DNA of 64,000 nt from Neonectria sp. B-13 (Eukaryota > Ascomycota > Sordariomycetes > Hypocreales > Nectriaceae). A model generated the notes under the pieces. The model saw only the letters and a program-made list of their open reading frames with translations. It was not told the origin of the DNA and made no database searches. Shown here piece by piece: positions 54,568 to 64,000 of the stretch. Made by a program: the position numbers and the translations under genes. The stretch lies in NCBI GenBank assembly GCA_002682825.1, contig NOKP01000007.1, positions 1 through 64,000 on the forward strand. Direction: 5' to 3'. Position 1 is the first letter of the stretch. Every line of letters begins with the position of its first letter.

Positions 54568-57009
54568 ATGGACGACGGCGGATTGGGCGATGTTATCGAA
54601 GGTGATGCCGAGATCCTCGAGAGCTGTGACACGCGCGAGAAGAAGTTTTCGAACGACGATGCTCATCTTAAGCCGGCGTAAGTCACACCCTCCCGAAGCC
54701 TCCGCTTCCTTACCCTCCCCATTGAAGGGTTTTTTGGCTAACACAGTGGCCACTTCCTCCGTCACAGGCGCTGGTGGTTCGCTTCATCCGCGTTCCCCAT
54801 GATCGCGGGCGCTCTCGGTCCTGTAGCCTCAGCATTCAGTATCTGTGCATTGGTCCGCCCCTGGCGACAGCAGCTACCCACGGGAGTCAATGTGAAAGAT
54901 GCTGCCTTTATCGCAGACCCGCCATGGTGTGTGACCCAGCCCAATACATGCTAGTCTACCATGGTAGATGATCAAAGAGCATCGCCGTTAATACCGCCAA
55001 ATCTAGGTTGACCATCGTCAATGCCATCCAGCTCGTCGTCGCCCTGATCTCCAATGTCTTCCTCCTCCTCAACATGGCAAGACGGGTTCGCTTTAGCATC
55101 GCTCAGCCCATCACCATTATAGGATGGTACTGGCCTCCAATCCACAACAACCCACGTACGATATGCGGTATACTAAACTCTAACCAGGTACATCTCGGCC
55201 ATATGCCTTCTCTCCCTCAATGCCACCGCTGCAGGGCCGCTTCTCCAAGGCATCGACTTCCCTGACAGCGAGCTCATATGGTCACAGGCCTTCTACTACG
55301 GTATTTGGGCCGCCATCCTCTACTTCCTCGACGCTTCTTTCATGGTCGTCACCTTTTACGGTGCTTCAACTGGCCACTACGACAAGGACTTCATGCTCAC
55401 CCGCAGCCAGCGTACCCTCATGTTGCAAACCATTATGTTTCTCATGTATCTCCTCCTCGGTGCCCTAGTCTTCTCCAACATTGAGGGCTGGAACTATCTC
55501 GACGCTGTTTATTGGGCTGATGTGACTTTGTTCACTGTTGGCTTCGGCGACTTTGGCGCGACCACAACTCTGGGACGGGCCCTCATGATGCCATACGCCC
55601 TCATCGGCGTTATCAGTCTCGGTTTAGTCATTGGTTCCATTAGAAGCCTCGTCCTCGAGCGTGGGAGGCGACGAGTCGACGCCCGTATGGAGGAGAAAAA
55701 ACGCCGCAGGGTAGTCAGGGCCATGACCCGTCGTGGTGACGACGATCTTCTCGAGCCCATCCGGTCGGACTTTGGACTTTCCCAGCCCGATCGATCAGAG
55801 AAGCTACCAGCCACCGAATTCGAACGGCGGAAGGCGGAGTTTGCGTTGATGCGCAAGATTCAGACTCAGACTTCATCTCGCAGACGCTGGATGGCCATGG
55901 CAATCTCCACCGGGACTTGGCTCGTCCTGTGGCTCTTGGGTGCCTTCATCTTTGTCAAGTGCGAGCAGCCATACCAGGATTGGTCCTACTTTGACGGCTT
56001 TTACTTTTGCTTCGTGACTCTCACCACCATCGGCTATGGAGATGTGACCCCAGTGTCGAATGCTGGAAAATCCTTCTTCGTCTTCTGGTCCCTCCTAGCC
56101 TTGCCTACCATGACGGTCCTCATTTCCAATGCCGGCGATACCGTGGTCAAGTTCGTCCGGGATAGTACCCTCCGGTTAGGAAACATCACAATTCTTCCGG
56201 GCGAAGAGAACTTCATTAACGACATCCGACACATAGTGCAGAAGCTCACATGCGGCAGGTTCCTCGCAGGTCCTGCCGATATACCAGAGTCTATGAAGCC
56301 AGACTCTACCAAAAGAACTCAGGATCCTTTCTCTGAACCGATGACCAAGTCAGAAGTAGAGCATACTTCTCAGGAAGATGACAGAGGTCGTGGTCGTCAC
56401 TTCGACATCGAACATGAAGCTGCTGCGAACAGTCCACCTAGGCCCAAGCGCACTGCATCAACATTCACCGCCAGAGTCCGGCGGTCCCTCTCCCGCCTCC
56501 GAGATCCCCAAGACGAGCTACCCACAGGCACCGATTTTCACTTCCTACTCATCTCCGAGATCCAGGTCATAACCGGTCATCTTAAACAGTCCAAGCCCTA
56601 CCGCTATAGCTTCGATCAGTGGGCTTGGTATCTCAAGCTCATCGGCGAAGACGAACGCAAGGCCGAGACCCATCGCAAGGCCAAGCCTAAGCAAAAGCAT
56701 GGAGATCACAATCACACCAACCACAGCCCTACCGACAAAGGCCACACTGAGCACAACCAATGCGATGACGAATTTGAAGCAGGAACATGGTCTTGGGTCG
56801 GCAACAGGAGCCCTCTGATGGGCAGCCAGGAGGAGAGCGAGTGGATTCTTGACAGGCTCACAGACACACTGCGGGAATCCCTGTCGGCTGAGAGAAGGCG
56901 GCAGCTGAGGGTGCCTCTCAGGAATGGTGGCCCATATCACCATCAGCCCCATCCTCATCACGAACCCCACAGTATGGGTCCAGATCAGGAGACAGACGAA
57001 GATGAATGA
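54568..57009 (+). CDS. TOK1: TOK1-type two-pore outward-rectifying potassium channel, 736 residues
   Basis: TOK channels carry K+ out across the fungal plasma membrane and have eight spans and two pore loops. Four exons: 54568-54677, 54768-54926, 55007-55126 and 55188-57009. The introns (90, 80 and 61 bp) restore ARWWFASSAFPMIAGALG, DPPWLTIVNAIQ and IIGWYISAICLLSLNAT, all membrane spans, and every join is in frame. Four spans precede the pores (RWWFAS, TIVNAIQLVVALISNVFL, YISAICLLSL, YYGIWAAILYFLDASFMVV). Pore 1 has TVGFGD (about 246-251) and pore 2 TIGYGD (about 410-415), the two selectivity filters. Basic linker helices sit between them (ARMEEKKRRRVVRAMTRR). The cytosolic C-terminus is long, with a His-rich segment (KHGDHNHTNHSPTDKGHTEH) and an acidic end (QETDEDE). 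Yeast Tok1 has 691 residues, so the length fits. Confidence 0.95.
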
Positions 57010-57361
57010 TACCTTACTGTTTAAGACAGCTGTTTGACAAAGGTTATGCGATGGGACCTTAGCGCTAGTTTGAATATGTGTTTTGTCTCGGGGCATCATT
57101 GGCGATTTTTAATGTCTAGTTGGGCATACTTACGCATCGGAGTGGAAGGCATCCGGTTAGATGAATTATTTACGGTTGAACATGGGCATCAAGTACTGCG
57201 AGGCAAACAGGCAACGGTAATCTGTTGCATAGTCGTCACCGACGGGTATCAATTCATACAAAATCGGACGTGTTATACATGTGAAGCCAAGTAGATGTGA
57301 CCAATTGACACCCTTCTGCTCCATTCCCGCATCTCCTGGTATCCGTCGCTCAGTATTGCGA
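57010..57361. other. Convergent intergenic region between TOK1 and the NOT4 locus
   Basis: These 352 bp hold the 3' ends of both transcripts. The sequence is A/T-richer than the flanking coding DNA. No gene seen. Confidence 0.5.
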
Positions 57362-59613
57362 TTAGTTGCCTCCGCCGATGAGTAGGCGCCGGTTGCGACG
57401 AATCACCTGGTTCAGGCCCTTCTCCAATTTCTCGGTCTCGCGGCGAGCAGCCGCCAGCGCGCCCTCGGCATCCTCGACGCTCATCAGCGGCATGCCACCG
57501 ACGCCCATGCCGACGTTTTTCCCACGGTCCTCGCTCTGCAGGCCAGCCGGGCCGAAGTCCTGCATGGCGCGGGCACCATCGGGCGGACTGTAAATGCCGA
57601 CGCCGGCAGCGGCGTCGGGCCCGTAGAAGTACGGAGCGAGTGAGTTGAGGCTCGCGGCGGCGGCGTCCTTGGTCGGGGAAGCCCCCTTAGGGAAGCCCAT
57701 GTTGGTGGCGCCGAGGTTGAGGCGCGGGAGGACGTACTGGTTGATGTAGCTGAGGGCGTCTTCTCGCTGAAGCTTGCCGATGGGGTCCTGGGACTGCGGC
57801 TGCGCGGTCGCCGGGAAGATGTTGGGGCGGCCGTTGGGAACGGCGCGGCCCTTGATGAGGGAGAAGGCGCCGCTCCCGGGCTGGTGTCGGGGCGCGATGA
57901 AGGCGCCGGGGTTCTCTGCCGTGGTGGCAATGGCCGCCTGAAGCTCGAGGAAGGCATCTTCCTCCTCAGGGCTTAAGCCGCGGATGCAATCTCCGTTGGG
58001 CGTGATGAGCATGCGGCTGCCATCGACATGGAACTGCTTCCGGACGGGCTTCCCAGCTCGCAAGGCAGCCAGGTCCTCGTCTTGAATCTCCCCACATTTG
58101 CACGAGCAGTCCTTGCAGTGCCCAGCTTGTTTGGCGTGGTTACCGCCAGCGTTGTGGTCGGCACGAGAGGAGCCGCCAGTGATGGGCTTGAGAATCTGCA
58201 GTCTCTCGATCGTAGGCGTCCACAGTGCCTTTCGAAGGTCGGCGAAAACTGATCCCGGGCCAGGCTGTGGCTTCTCGTTTGGATCGGTGACCTCGGTCGT
58301 GGCAGGCTCCTTGGGCGGCGGCGACGGCGGTGTTGATACTTCTTCCTTTTCCTTTTCTATCTCCTTGCCCTTGCCCTTTGCTGCCTTCTTCTGAGCAGAT
58401 CGGCTTTTGACGGGCATTTCTTCCACCTCCTTTTCCTTGGGCAAGTCCTTCTCGACAGGTTCGGGTGCAGGAACCTCGTCCTTGACTGGCTCCGGAGCAG
58501 GCGTGGCAGCACGAGATTGGGGAATAGCCTTCAGAGGCTTTTCCTTCTTCTGCTTCTTCTTGCGTCCGATGACCGGAGCGTGCACCTCTGGCTCTGCTAA
58601 GGCAACCTCGGCAATGAGCTTCGTGTCTTGCTTCAGCGCATCCTTGCGCTGCTTCCTCTGCTGGCTCTTGGTCGTGGCCCGAACGGCCGCAGAGCCAACC
58701 TTGCTCGGGGGTGGCGAGCTGGCACGAGAGTGCGTCACCGAAGTGGACACAATAGAAGCAGTGTCACTAACCATCTCGCTTCCGGGTGTTTCGGGTCTGT
58801 ATGAGACGGACATGGCTCGAGATGCTGCAGAGAAGGCAACCGAGGCCATAGTTAAGGCGGGGGAAGCGGGTGGAGGGGCCTCTGTCTTGGGGGTTGGCAA
58901 GACTCGTAGTGTCTTTGGGACTGATCGGGTGATGGGCGACGAGACGGCCGTTCCAGGAGTGGGGAGAGGCGGGAAGGCAGCCGATGCTTCTGTCATCGAC
59001 ATCTCGGTGCCCGCGGAAATTTCGCCGGCCCTGGGGGCGATGGTCTTGACAATATGGGTATTCACTGCAATTGCTTTGTTCTCGGCGGCCTTCAGATCTT
59101 CGGCTGCCTTGGCCAGCAGCTTGTCCACGGCCTTTTCGGCCTGTTTCTTGGCCTTGGGCGTTGCCTTGGGCGTGGGTGTTGCTGGTCGTGATCTGTTCTT
59201 CAATGCATCCAAGGCCGGGAAGTCCTCGTCTTGCAGGGTACTTCCCTTCAGCTGCCTCACTAGCGAATGAGACGAAATCTCTCGTGACAAGCCGCTCTCG
59301 TTTGCAAAAGACCTGATATTTCTCTTCGCATCTGAATCGGGGGTTGATGGCTTCCGTGGCGACTGATCTGGAGTCAAGGCACCTTGAGTCAACCCAGGTG
59401 GCGGCACCTTGGGTAACGCCGGGATAATGTGCGCAAGTCGTGAGTGGTTTTGGGTGGACGAAGGCCTGGAGATGTTGGCAAGGCCAGGGGGAATAGCCAA
59501 GCCAGGAGGAACTGATCGCCGGCCTTCCATCTCGATTGCGGGACCAAGAGGCTCATCTGATACCAAGGCATCGACCGAGTTGGACGCTTCGTCCAGAGAG
59601 GGAAGCTCGTCAT
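57362..59613 (-). CDS. NOT4: Large coding exon lacking its own ATG, probably the 3' exon of a long NOT4 form (750 codons)
   Basis: This block is open for about 2.25 kb. The sequence is disordered with short conserved-looking motifs: DDELPSLDEASNSVDALVSD at the start, RRSVPPGLAIPPGLANIS, LQDEDFPALDALKNRSRP, KTIAPRAGEISAGTEMSM, many Lys-rich stretches, then a folded Cys-rich piece (HCKDCSCKCGEIQDEDLAAL, a possible metal site). A C-terminal helical end follows: DALSYINQYVLPRLNLG, then RRETEKLEKGLNQVI. Upstream in this frame there is no ATG before the conserved start. Just before 59613 lies a strong acceptor: branch GCTAAC, then AGTGGTTCAG. The phase (1) matches the donor GTGAGT after 60569 inside NOT4. 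A joined NOT4 would have 1405 residues. The alternative is a separate gene starting at an inner Met (EMEGRR, about residue 28 of this block) or with an unseen first exon. Confidence 0.6.
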
Positions 59614-60224
59614 CTGAACCACTGTTAGCGAGATGCTCCAATAGCTCGTCATGACGAAGGCAACGAAATCAAAGCGCAACAAAAACACGGCAACTACGGG
59701 ACAACTGCGCCATTTATATACATGAAATTAGGGAGTCATGCTACGACGCCCATCATCGTCTTCCACGGTGGATAATGAAGAGAAAGGCAATTTGGAGAGA
59801 ATAGAGGTTTGATGTTATTTCTGACCAAATATGTCGCCTAGCCTAGGCGGAGAATTCGACACCGTTAACATACATAAGGGGTTTTTGGAAGACGATGATG
59901 GCTTGCCTGGCTTGAACCCCAATGTGCGGTCGATTTTAGACCTGTGAAGAAAGTCGGGAAGAGGCCGAGATGGTCTCGATTCCCAAGAGAACAAAGCTGA
60001 CGCCTGGTGCAAAAGTAGGCCTCCCTAGCGGCCTTGATCTCGCAAATGCCTGCTGAATCAAAAATGCGCTTGTGACTCAAATCCCCCCGGAGAAGATGAA
60101 GGGCGTCTTTACCCCATCCCTGAAATGCCAATGAACGCCTTCCCCCCTTTATACATCGAGCAAAGGAAAAGAAACATGACATGCTGATACATCCCTATCC
60201 TCCTGGATTATGATGGCACCGAAA
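59614..60224 (-). other. Region between the two NOT4-locus open frames (intron or 3' UTR)
   Basis: These 611 bp contain no coding-like sequence on the minus strand. In the two-gene view they are the NOT4 3' UTR plus the promoter of a second gene; a TATATAAA-type sequence occurs at 59713-59721 (minus strand TATATAAAT). In the one-gene view they are part of a long alternative intron 59614-60568. Confidence 0.5.
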
Positions 60225-62751
60225 CTACCACCTGGCATAACCGGCATTATACATCATGTTGGGGTTGTACCCACCTTGGCTCTGACCACCGAACAGTCCC
60301 TGTCCGACCCCGGCGTTGCCCTGGGACTGGTGCTGCATTCTCGCTTGCAGGATACTCGGGTCCGCAAGATCTACTAAGCCACTCCCCCCAGAGGAGGAAG
60401 TGTTAGCATGCCTGTGCTTCTTCCCCTTCTTCTTCTGCTTGGAGCCCATGTCTTGGAATGCTCCAGGCTGATTACCATAGAGCGACGCCAGGAGGCCGGA
60501 AGCAGGAGCTGGGGTGGAGGTAGAGGAAGGTGGGTACTGGTTGGAAAAAGAAGAGATCATGTACTCACGCTTTCCCGCATCATGAGCCTGGTTGTTGCCT
60601 CCCCGGCTCCGTCCAATGAGACTCTGTAGTAGCTCATTTGAGTTGTCCTTGGGCGCGCCCCCGAAGCTGGCTCCTCCAAACCCTTGGCCAAACATGCTAG
60701 GGGGAGTACCGGTAGACTTGAGGCCGGGAGGCGGCCCCGGCATCGAAGCTCCGTAGAACTGGTTGTTGCCCTGAGATTGGAAAGAGTTCGGCATCATGGA
60801 CGATTGTTGGGCCATGATGCGCGGGTTTGCGGCCAGCTTGACGTTGGTCGCAGAACTCTGGTTGTCGTTTGCGAAGCTGAACCTCGAAGATTGGCGGTTG
60901 TGGCCTTGGTTTTGGAAGTTGCCACCCTGGTTGGAGATACCAGGCGGCGCTGGGTCGGTGAAGCCACTCTGAGACCGAAGGAATAACTGCTGAGGGGTCA
61001 TTGTTCGCGACACTGTATTGCCTGGGTTCTGGTTAAAATTGGATCCAGTCAGAGCAGGTCCGAAAATACCATCGGCGTTGTTCCGTTGGATCGGGGGCTG
61101 CGTGCTTGGTCGCCGCTGCTCGAAGGCGCCGTCGCTTATCGCATCTCGATCCTCCGGCTCGCCTCCCAAAGCCAGGCTTCCACCAGTCTCCGGCTCGCCC
61201 TCAGAGGGGTCTTGAACTTCGGCCAGCTCTTCTTGCTCTCCAGTCAGCCGGGAGTCCTCCTCTTCACGCATGGCCTTGCGCTTTTCGCCGCCACGAATAT
61301 CGAACATGGGAGGGTTTTCATCTTCGATTTCGGCTGTGACCAGGCCAGGGAGTGTGCAAGCCTGCAAAGCTCTTAACAACGCCTTTAAGGAACTCTCAGG
61401 AATACCCTTGGTGGGTTCCTCCTCGGGAGCTGGGGGACTGGGCGGCTCGGGCTCTTCCGTCTTGGCATCAGACTCAGTTGACGGCTCCTCGTCGTCTTCA
61501 ACAGCTTCCTCGGGGACTGCTTCTGCAGTGACAGGCAAGGATGTGGAAATGGCAGGACTCGACGCCGCACCGCTAGTTGCGTGACTTCCTCTGCGACTCC
61601 GCTGTGGGTTTCGTGCCCAGTTTGCAGAAGATGGCAATGCAGATCCATCGCCACCATTTTCTGAACCCTCTTTGCTCACTGATCGTGCCATGGGGTGGGA
61701 TACAGCAGGTGGTGGTGGGGTAGGTTGAGGGGCCTGCTGTCGAGAAACAGATCGTGAAGAACCGCCCCCAGGCAAAGGCCGCTGTGTGTGAATACTGTTC
61801 ATAGACGACAAGTCCTGTCGTGAATAGCTATCCTCCTCATCGCCTTGTTCGTGCAAGAACATGCACCCGGGGTTGCTGCATTTCTCATTCTTTAGCCAGG
61901 CCGAGCAGTACTTGGTTGTACCGTGCTGTGCCTTGAGCATGCGGTCGCCGTTCTGCGATCCGTGGACGGCCTGGATACAACGTGTTGCCTCCTCAGGTCT
62001 CTCGAAAGTCACATAAATTCCCAGTGACTGATGTTGGCCGTCAGAGCTCTTTCGGTTGCTGATGGAGATCTTCTGGATATTTCCGTATTGGCCGAAGAAC
62101 TCGGGCTTTCGCAACGTCTTGAGCAGCTCGTCTTCGCGCACGGTGGGGGCTAGGCCGGTGATGTAGACCAGGTTCTTCTGGACAACTCGCACTCCGATGA
62201 GGTTTTTGCGGTTCTCTTTCTCGGCCTCGCGTTTCTGGACTTCTTTCTGCCGTTGTTCTTGGGCACGCTTTTTCTGGTTCTTTTGGATGTTGAGGCGGAA
62301 TTCGGCAACCCTTTGTGACTGGTCAGCGTGGCGACCTACAATGAAATCATGACTCAACATACTCTTCCGTTGTGACAACCTTCCACTGTATTGTCTTTTC
62401 GTCGTAGGGTCGTCTGCAAGCTGGACAGAGCCCATTCATATTATTCTTGATGTTGTTGAAACAGAACTGGCAGACCTGTAACGCGAATGTTAGCGCGACG
62501 TGGCCAGAAGCCGACAACGGCGGGTGAGGAGATCGGTCGGTCGTACCTGGTAGCCGCAGGGACATGGCCGAAAGTTTCGGTCAGAGAGATCGAACTCTTC
62601 GATGCATAGAGGGCTGTTGGGGTTGTCAGCTCTGGTACCCGACGTTGCCCTGGGACGCAAGGCTCGAGGGAAAGAGTGCGCCCTAGGGATTAAGATGGCG
62701 CGCTTACCAGGTATCCTCCTCCTCTTCGAAGAAAGAGTCTTGTGGCGCCAT
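60225..62751 (-). CDS. NOT4: NOT4, RING/RRM/zinc-finger ubiquitin ligase of the CCR4-NOT complex (short form 769 residues)
   Basis: NOT4 is the E3 ligase subunit of CCR4-NOT and links translation quality control, mRNA decay and ubiquitination. Exons: 62708-62751, 62547-62613, 62363-62475 and 60225-62310. The N-terminal exons restore a C4C4 RING: CPLCIEEFDL, CPCGYQVCQFC, LCPACRRPY, with no histidine, as in NOT4 from yeast to man. A basic coiled linker follows (FRLNIQKNQKKRAQEQRQKE), then an RRM (about 110-195) with KNLVYITGLAP and GIYVTFERPEEA, and a CCCH zinc finger in YCSAWLKNEKCSNPGCMFLH. The rest is disordered, with PEESLKALL-type helices, an acidic stretch and KQKKKGKKHRHANTSSSGG. In this form it ends MMYNAGYARW. 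A strong donor GTGAGT after 60569 (phase 1) could instead lead to the exon at 57362-59613 and give a long form. Confidence 0.93.
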
Positions 62752-63175
62752 GGTGACAGTCTTGAATTCGGGGGGTGATGGTAAGAGGGTTTCAAAGTAG
62801 CGGTGCTAAGAGTACGAGAACAAGGAGAGGGAGGAATGATTGATGATCTGTATGCACCAAGGCTGCGGGAAGAGAAAGATCCAAACTGCCTAATCTGAAT
62901 ATGGTCTAGCCCCTGCACTCGTCTCACGTGACAGCCTTGATCCCACAACCCAAGCGCCCACAGAGGCTCCGATAGGCAGATACCTCTAGTTGGCGGGGCA
63001 CTGCCACCACAGCAAAGGTACTACGGTAGTCCCGGCAGAACCCCGGAGATTCCGGCTCGTGATGGTGCCGCTAACATCTTCGAACCAATACTTGCAGCAT
63101 CATTACCAACAGCACATTTCGTCCCGACGACGCCCTCCCATCGTCAATTGGCCTCGCACCGTCACATAACCGGCC
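62752..63175. promoter_or_regulatory. Bidirectional promoter between NOT4 and the complex I subunit gene
   Basis: Only 424 bp separate the NOT4 start (-) from the NDUFS3 start (+), so the two genes share a compact divergent promoter. No TATA box is obvious. The element TCTCACGTGACA at 62922-62933 contains the palindrome CACGTG, a binding site for bHLH factors of the CBF1/USF type. The link to expression is inference. Confidence 0.55.
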
Positions 63176-64000
63176 ATGGCGACTCAAATTTCCCGAAGCA
63201 GGGCCCTGGCCTCAGCTCTGCGGCCCCTGAAGCCGTCGGTACAGGCTCGCAACCAGCAGGCAATCCGCTGCCTGTCCAGTTCGGCTCGCCAATATGTCGC
63301 AATGCCGAAGGAGGTTTCCAACCCGCGAATGGCTCCCCGAGACCACATCGGGACCCTCGAGGCGCCCATTGTTAACCCGGCCGACAAGTACCAGAGCAAG
63401 GCCGACAACATGCACCGATACGGCGCCTGGGTGATGGGCTGCATGCCCAAATACGTCCAGCAGTTCTCCGTCTGGAAGGATGAGCTCACCATCTACATCT
63501 CGCCTTCCGGCGTCATTCCTGTCTTCACCTTCTTGAAGTGTCAGTATCCCCGTCGTTGTTTCAGTCTTCCAATTCACCCACTAAATCCCTCCCAGACAAC
63601 ACCGCTGCCGAGTTCACCCAAGTCACCACCGTCACTGCCGCCGACTACCCCACGCGCGAGAACCGCTTTGAGGTCGTCTACCAGCTCTTGTCGATCCGCC
63701 ACAACTCCCGCATCCGCGTCAAGACATACGCGGACGAGGCCTCCCCTGTTCCTAGCATCACCGGTCTCTTCGACGGTGCCAACTGGTACGAACGTGAGGT
63801 GTACGATCTCTACGGTGTCTTCTTCGCTGGCCACCCTGATCTGCGACGAATCATGACCGACTACGGTTTCGAGGGTCACCCGCTGCGCAAGGACTTCCCT
63901 CTGACCGGATACACCGAGATTCGATACGATGAGGAGAAGAAGCGAATCGTCACTGAGCCTCTTGAGCTCACCCAGGCGTTCCGTAACTTTGAGGGTGGTT
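63176..64000 (+). CDS. NDUFS3: NADH:ubiquinone oxidoreductase 30-kDa subunit (NDUFS3 / NUO-31 type), C-terminus outside window
   Basis: This subunit belongs to the peripheral arm of complex I, near the quinone site, on the matrix side. Exon 1 is 63176-63539 and exon 2 starts at 63596. The 56-bp intron (donor GTCAGT, acceptor CCCAG) joins in phase 1 to give [18 protein letters not shown]. The start ATG at 63176 gives a basic leader ([18 protein letters not shown], then CLSSSARQY), a typical mitochondrial presequence. The family signature is plain: [20 protein letters not shown], then [20 protein letters not shown] and [15 protein letters not shown]. The visible part ends at [11 protein letters not shown], close to the usual C-terminus, so only a short tail is missing. 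The donor GTCAGT is not the most common, but the join matches the conserved reading. Confidence 0.96.

Noticed and set aside
1..64000. CRISPR arrays, insertion sequences, phage genes, secondary-metabolite clusters
   Set aside because: The window is eukaryotic; no regularly spaced repeats, transposase motifs, polyketide or peptide synthetase domains were seen on either strand.

Overview
The window is nuclear DNA of a filamentous ascomycete (Pezizomycotina), most likely a Sordariomycete. The evidence is the gene set (a velvet regulator, a two-pore TOK1-type potassium channel, a NOT4 RING/RRM protein, a PTPA phosphatase activator, TIM17 and the 30-kDa complex I subunit) and the intron style: mostly 50-110 bp, GTRNGT-like donors, CTRAY branch sites and short distances to the acceptor. 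I see no transposase, CRISPR array, convincing tRNA or rRNA, biosynthetic cluster or viral gene. Exon joins were read by eye from splice signals and checked for frame. All gene lengths given here follow from those joins.

Layout. 1-2962 (-): N-terminal 968 residues of BLM10, cut by the left edge. 4895-6586 (-): fungal protein of unknown role. 6587-11914: long non-coding interval. 11915-13228 (+): long LYR-motif protein. 13530-15905 (-): Ser/Thr kinase. 17530-19532 (+): bZIP transcription factor with two possible uORFs. 20107-21531 (+): plant-type asparaginase. 22051-22594 (-): TIM17. 23505-24268 (+): GNAT acetyltransferase. 24821-26296 (-): velvet protein, VosA-like. 26297-33517: 7.2 kb with no supportable gene. 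33518-34769 (-): multipass membrane protein. 34770-39254: 4.5 kb with at most a gene relic. 39255-42959 (-): 1174-residue coiled-coil protein. 44855-46975 (-): nuclear-type charged protein. 47732-49146 (+): PTPA (RRD1). 49516-50307 (-): small disordered TEPAK protein. 52193-53442 (-): alpha/beta-hydrolase-fold protein without a serine elbow and with a mitochondrial-type leader. 54568-57009 (+): TOK1 channel. 57362-62751 (-): NOT4 plus a downstream 2.25-kb coding exon that probably belongs to it. 63176-64000 (+): NDUFS3-type complex I subunit, cut by the right edge.

The genes are mostly housekeeping and regulatory: proteasome activation, mitochondrial import and respiration, PP2A control, mRNA decay and ubiquitination, potassium transport and development. 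They do not form one pathway. Two intervals (26.3-33.5 kb and 34.8-39.3 kb) are unusually gene-poor; the first lies directly upstream of the velvet gene.

I did not find a clearly new molecular system. The strongest leads are: (a) a 2.25-kb coding block without its own ATG behind NOT4, joined in frame by a strong donor and acceptor across about 955 bp that hold the alternative NOT4 C-terminus; (b) two competing splice donors that give two different tails to the large coiled-coil protein; (c) a hydrolase-fold protein that has lost its nucleophile; (d) uORFs ahead of the bZIP gene; and (e) the long empty region upstream of the velvet regulator.
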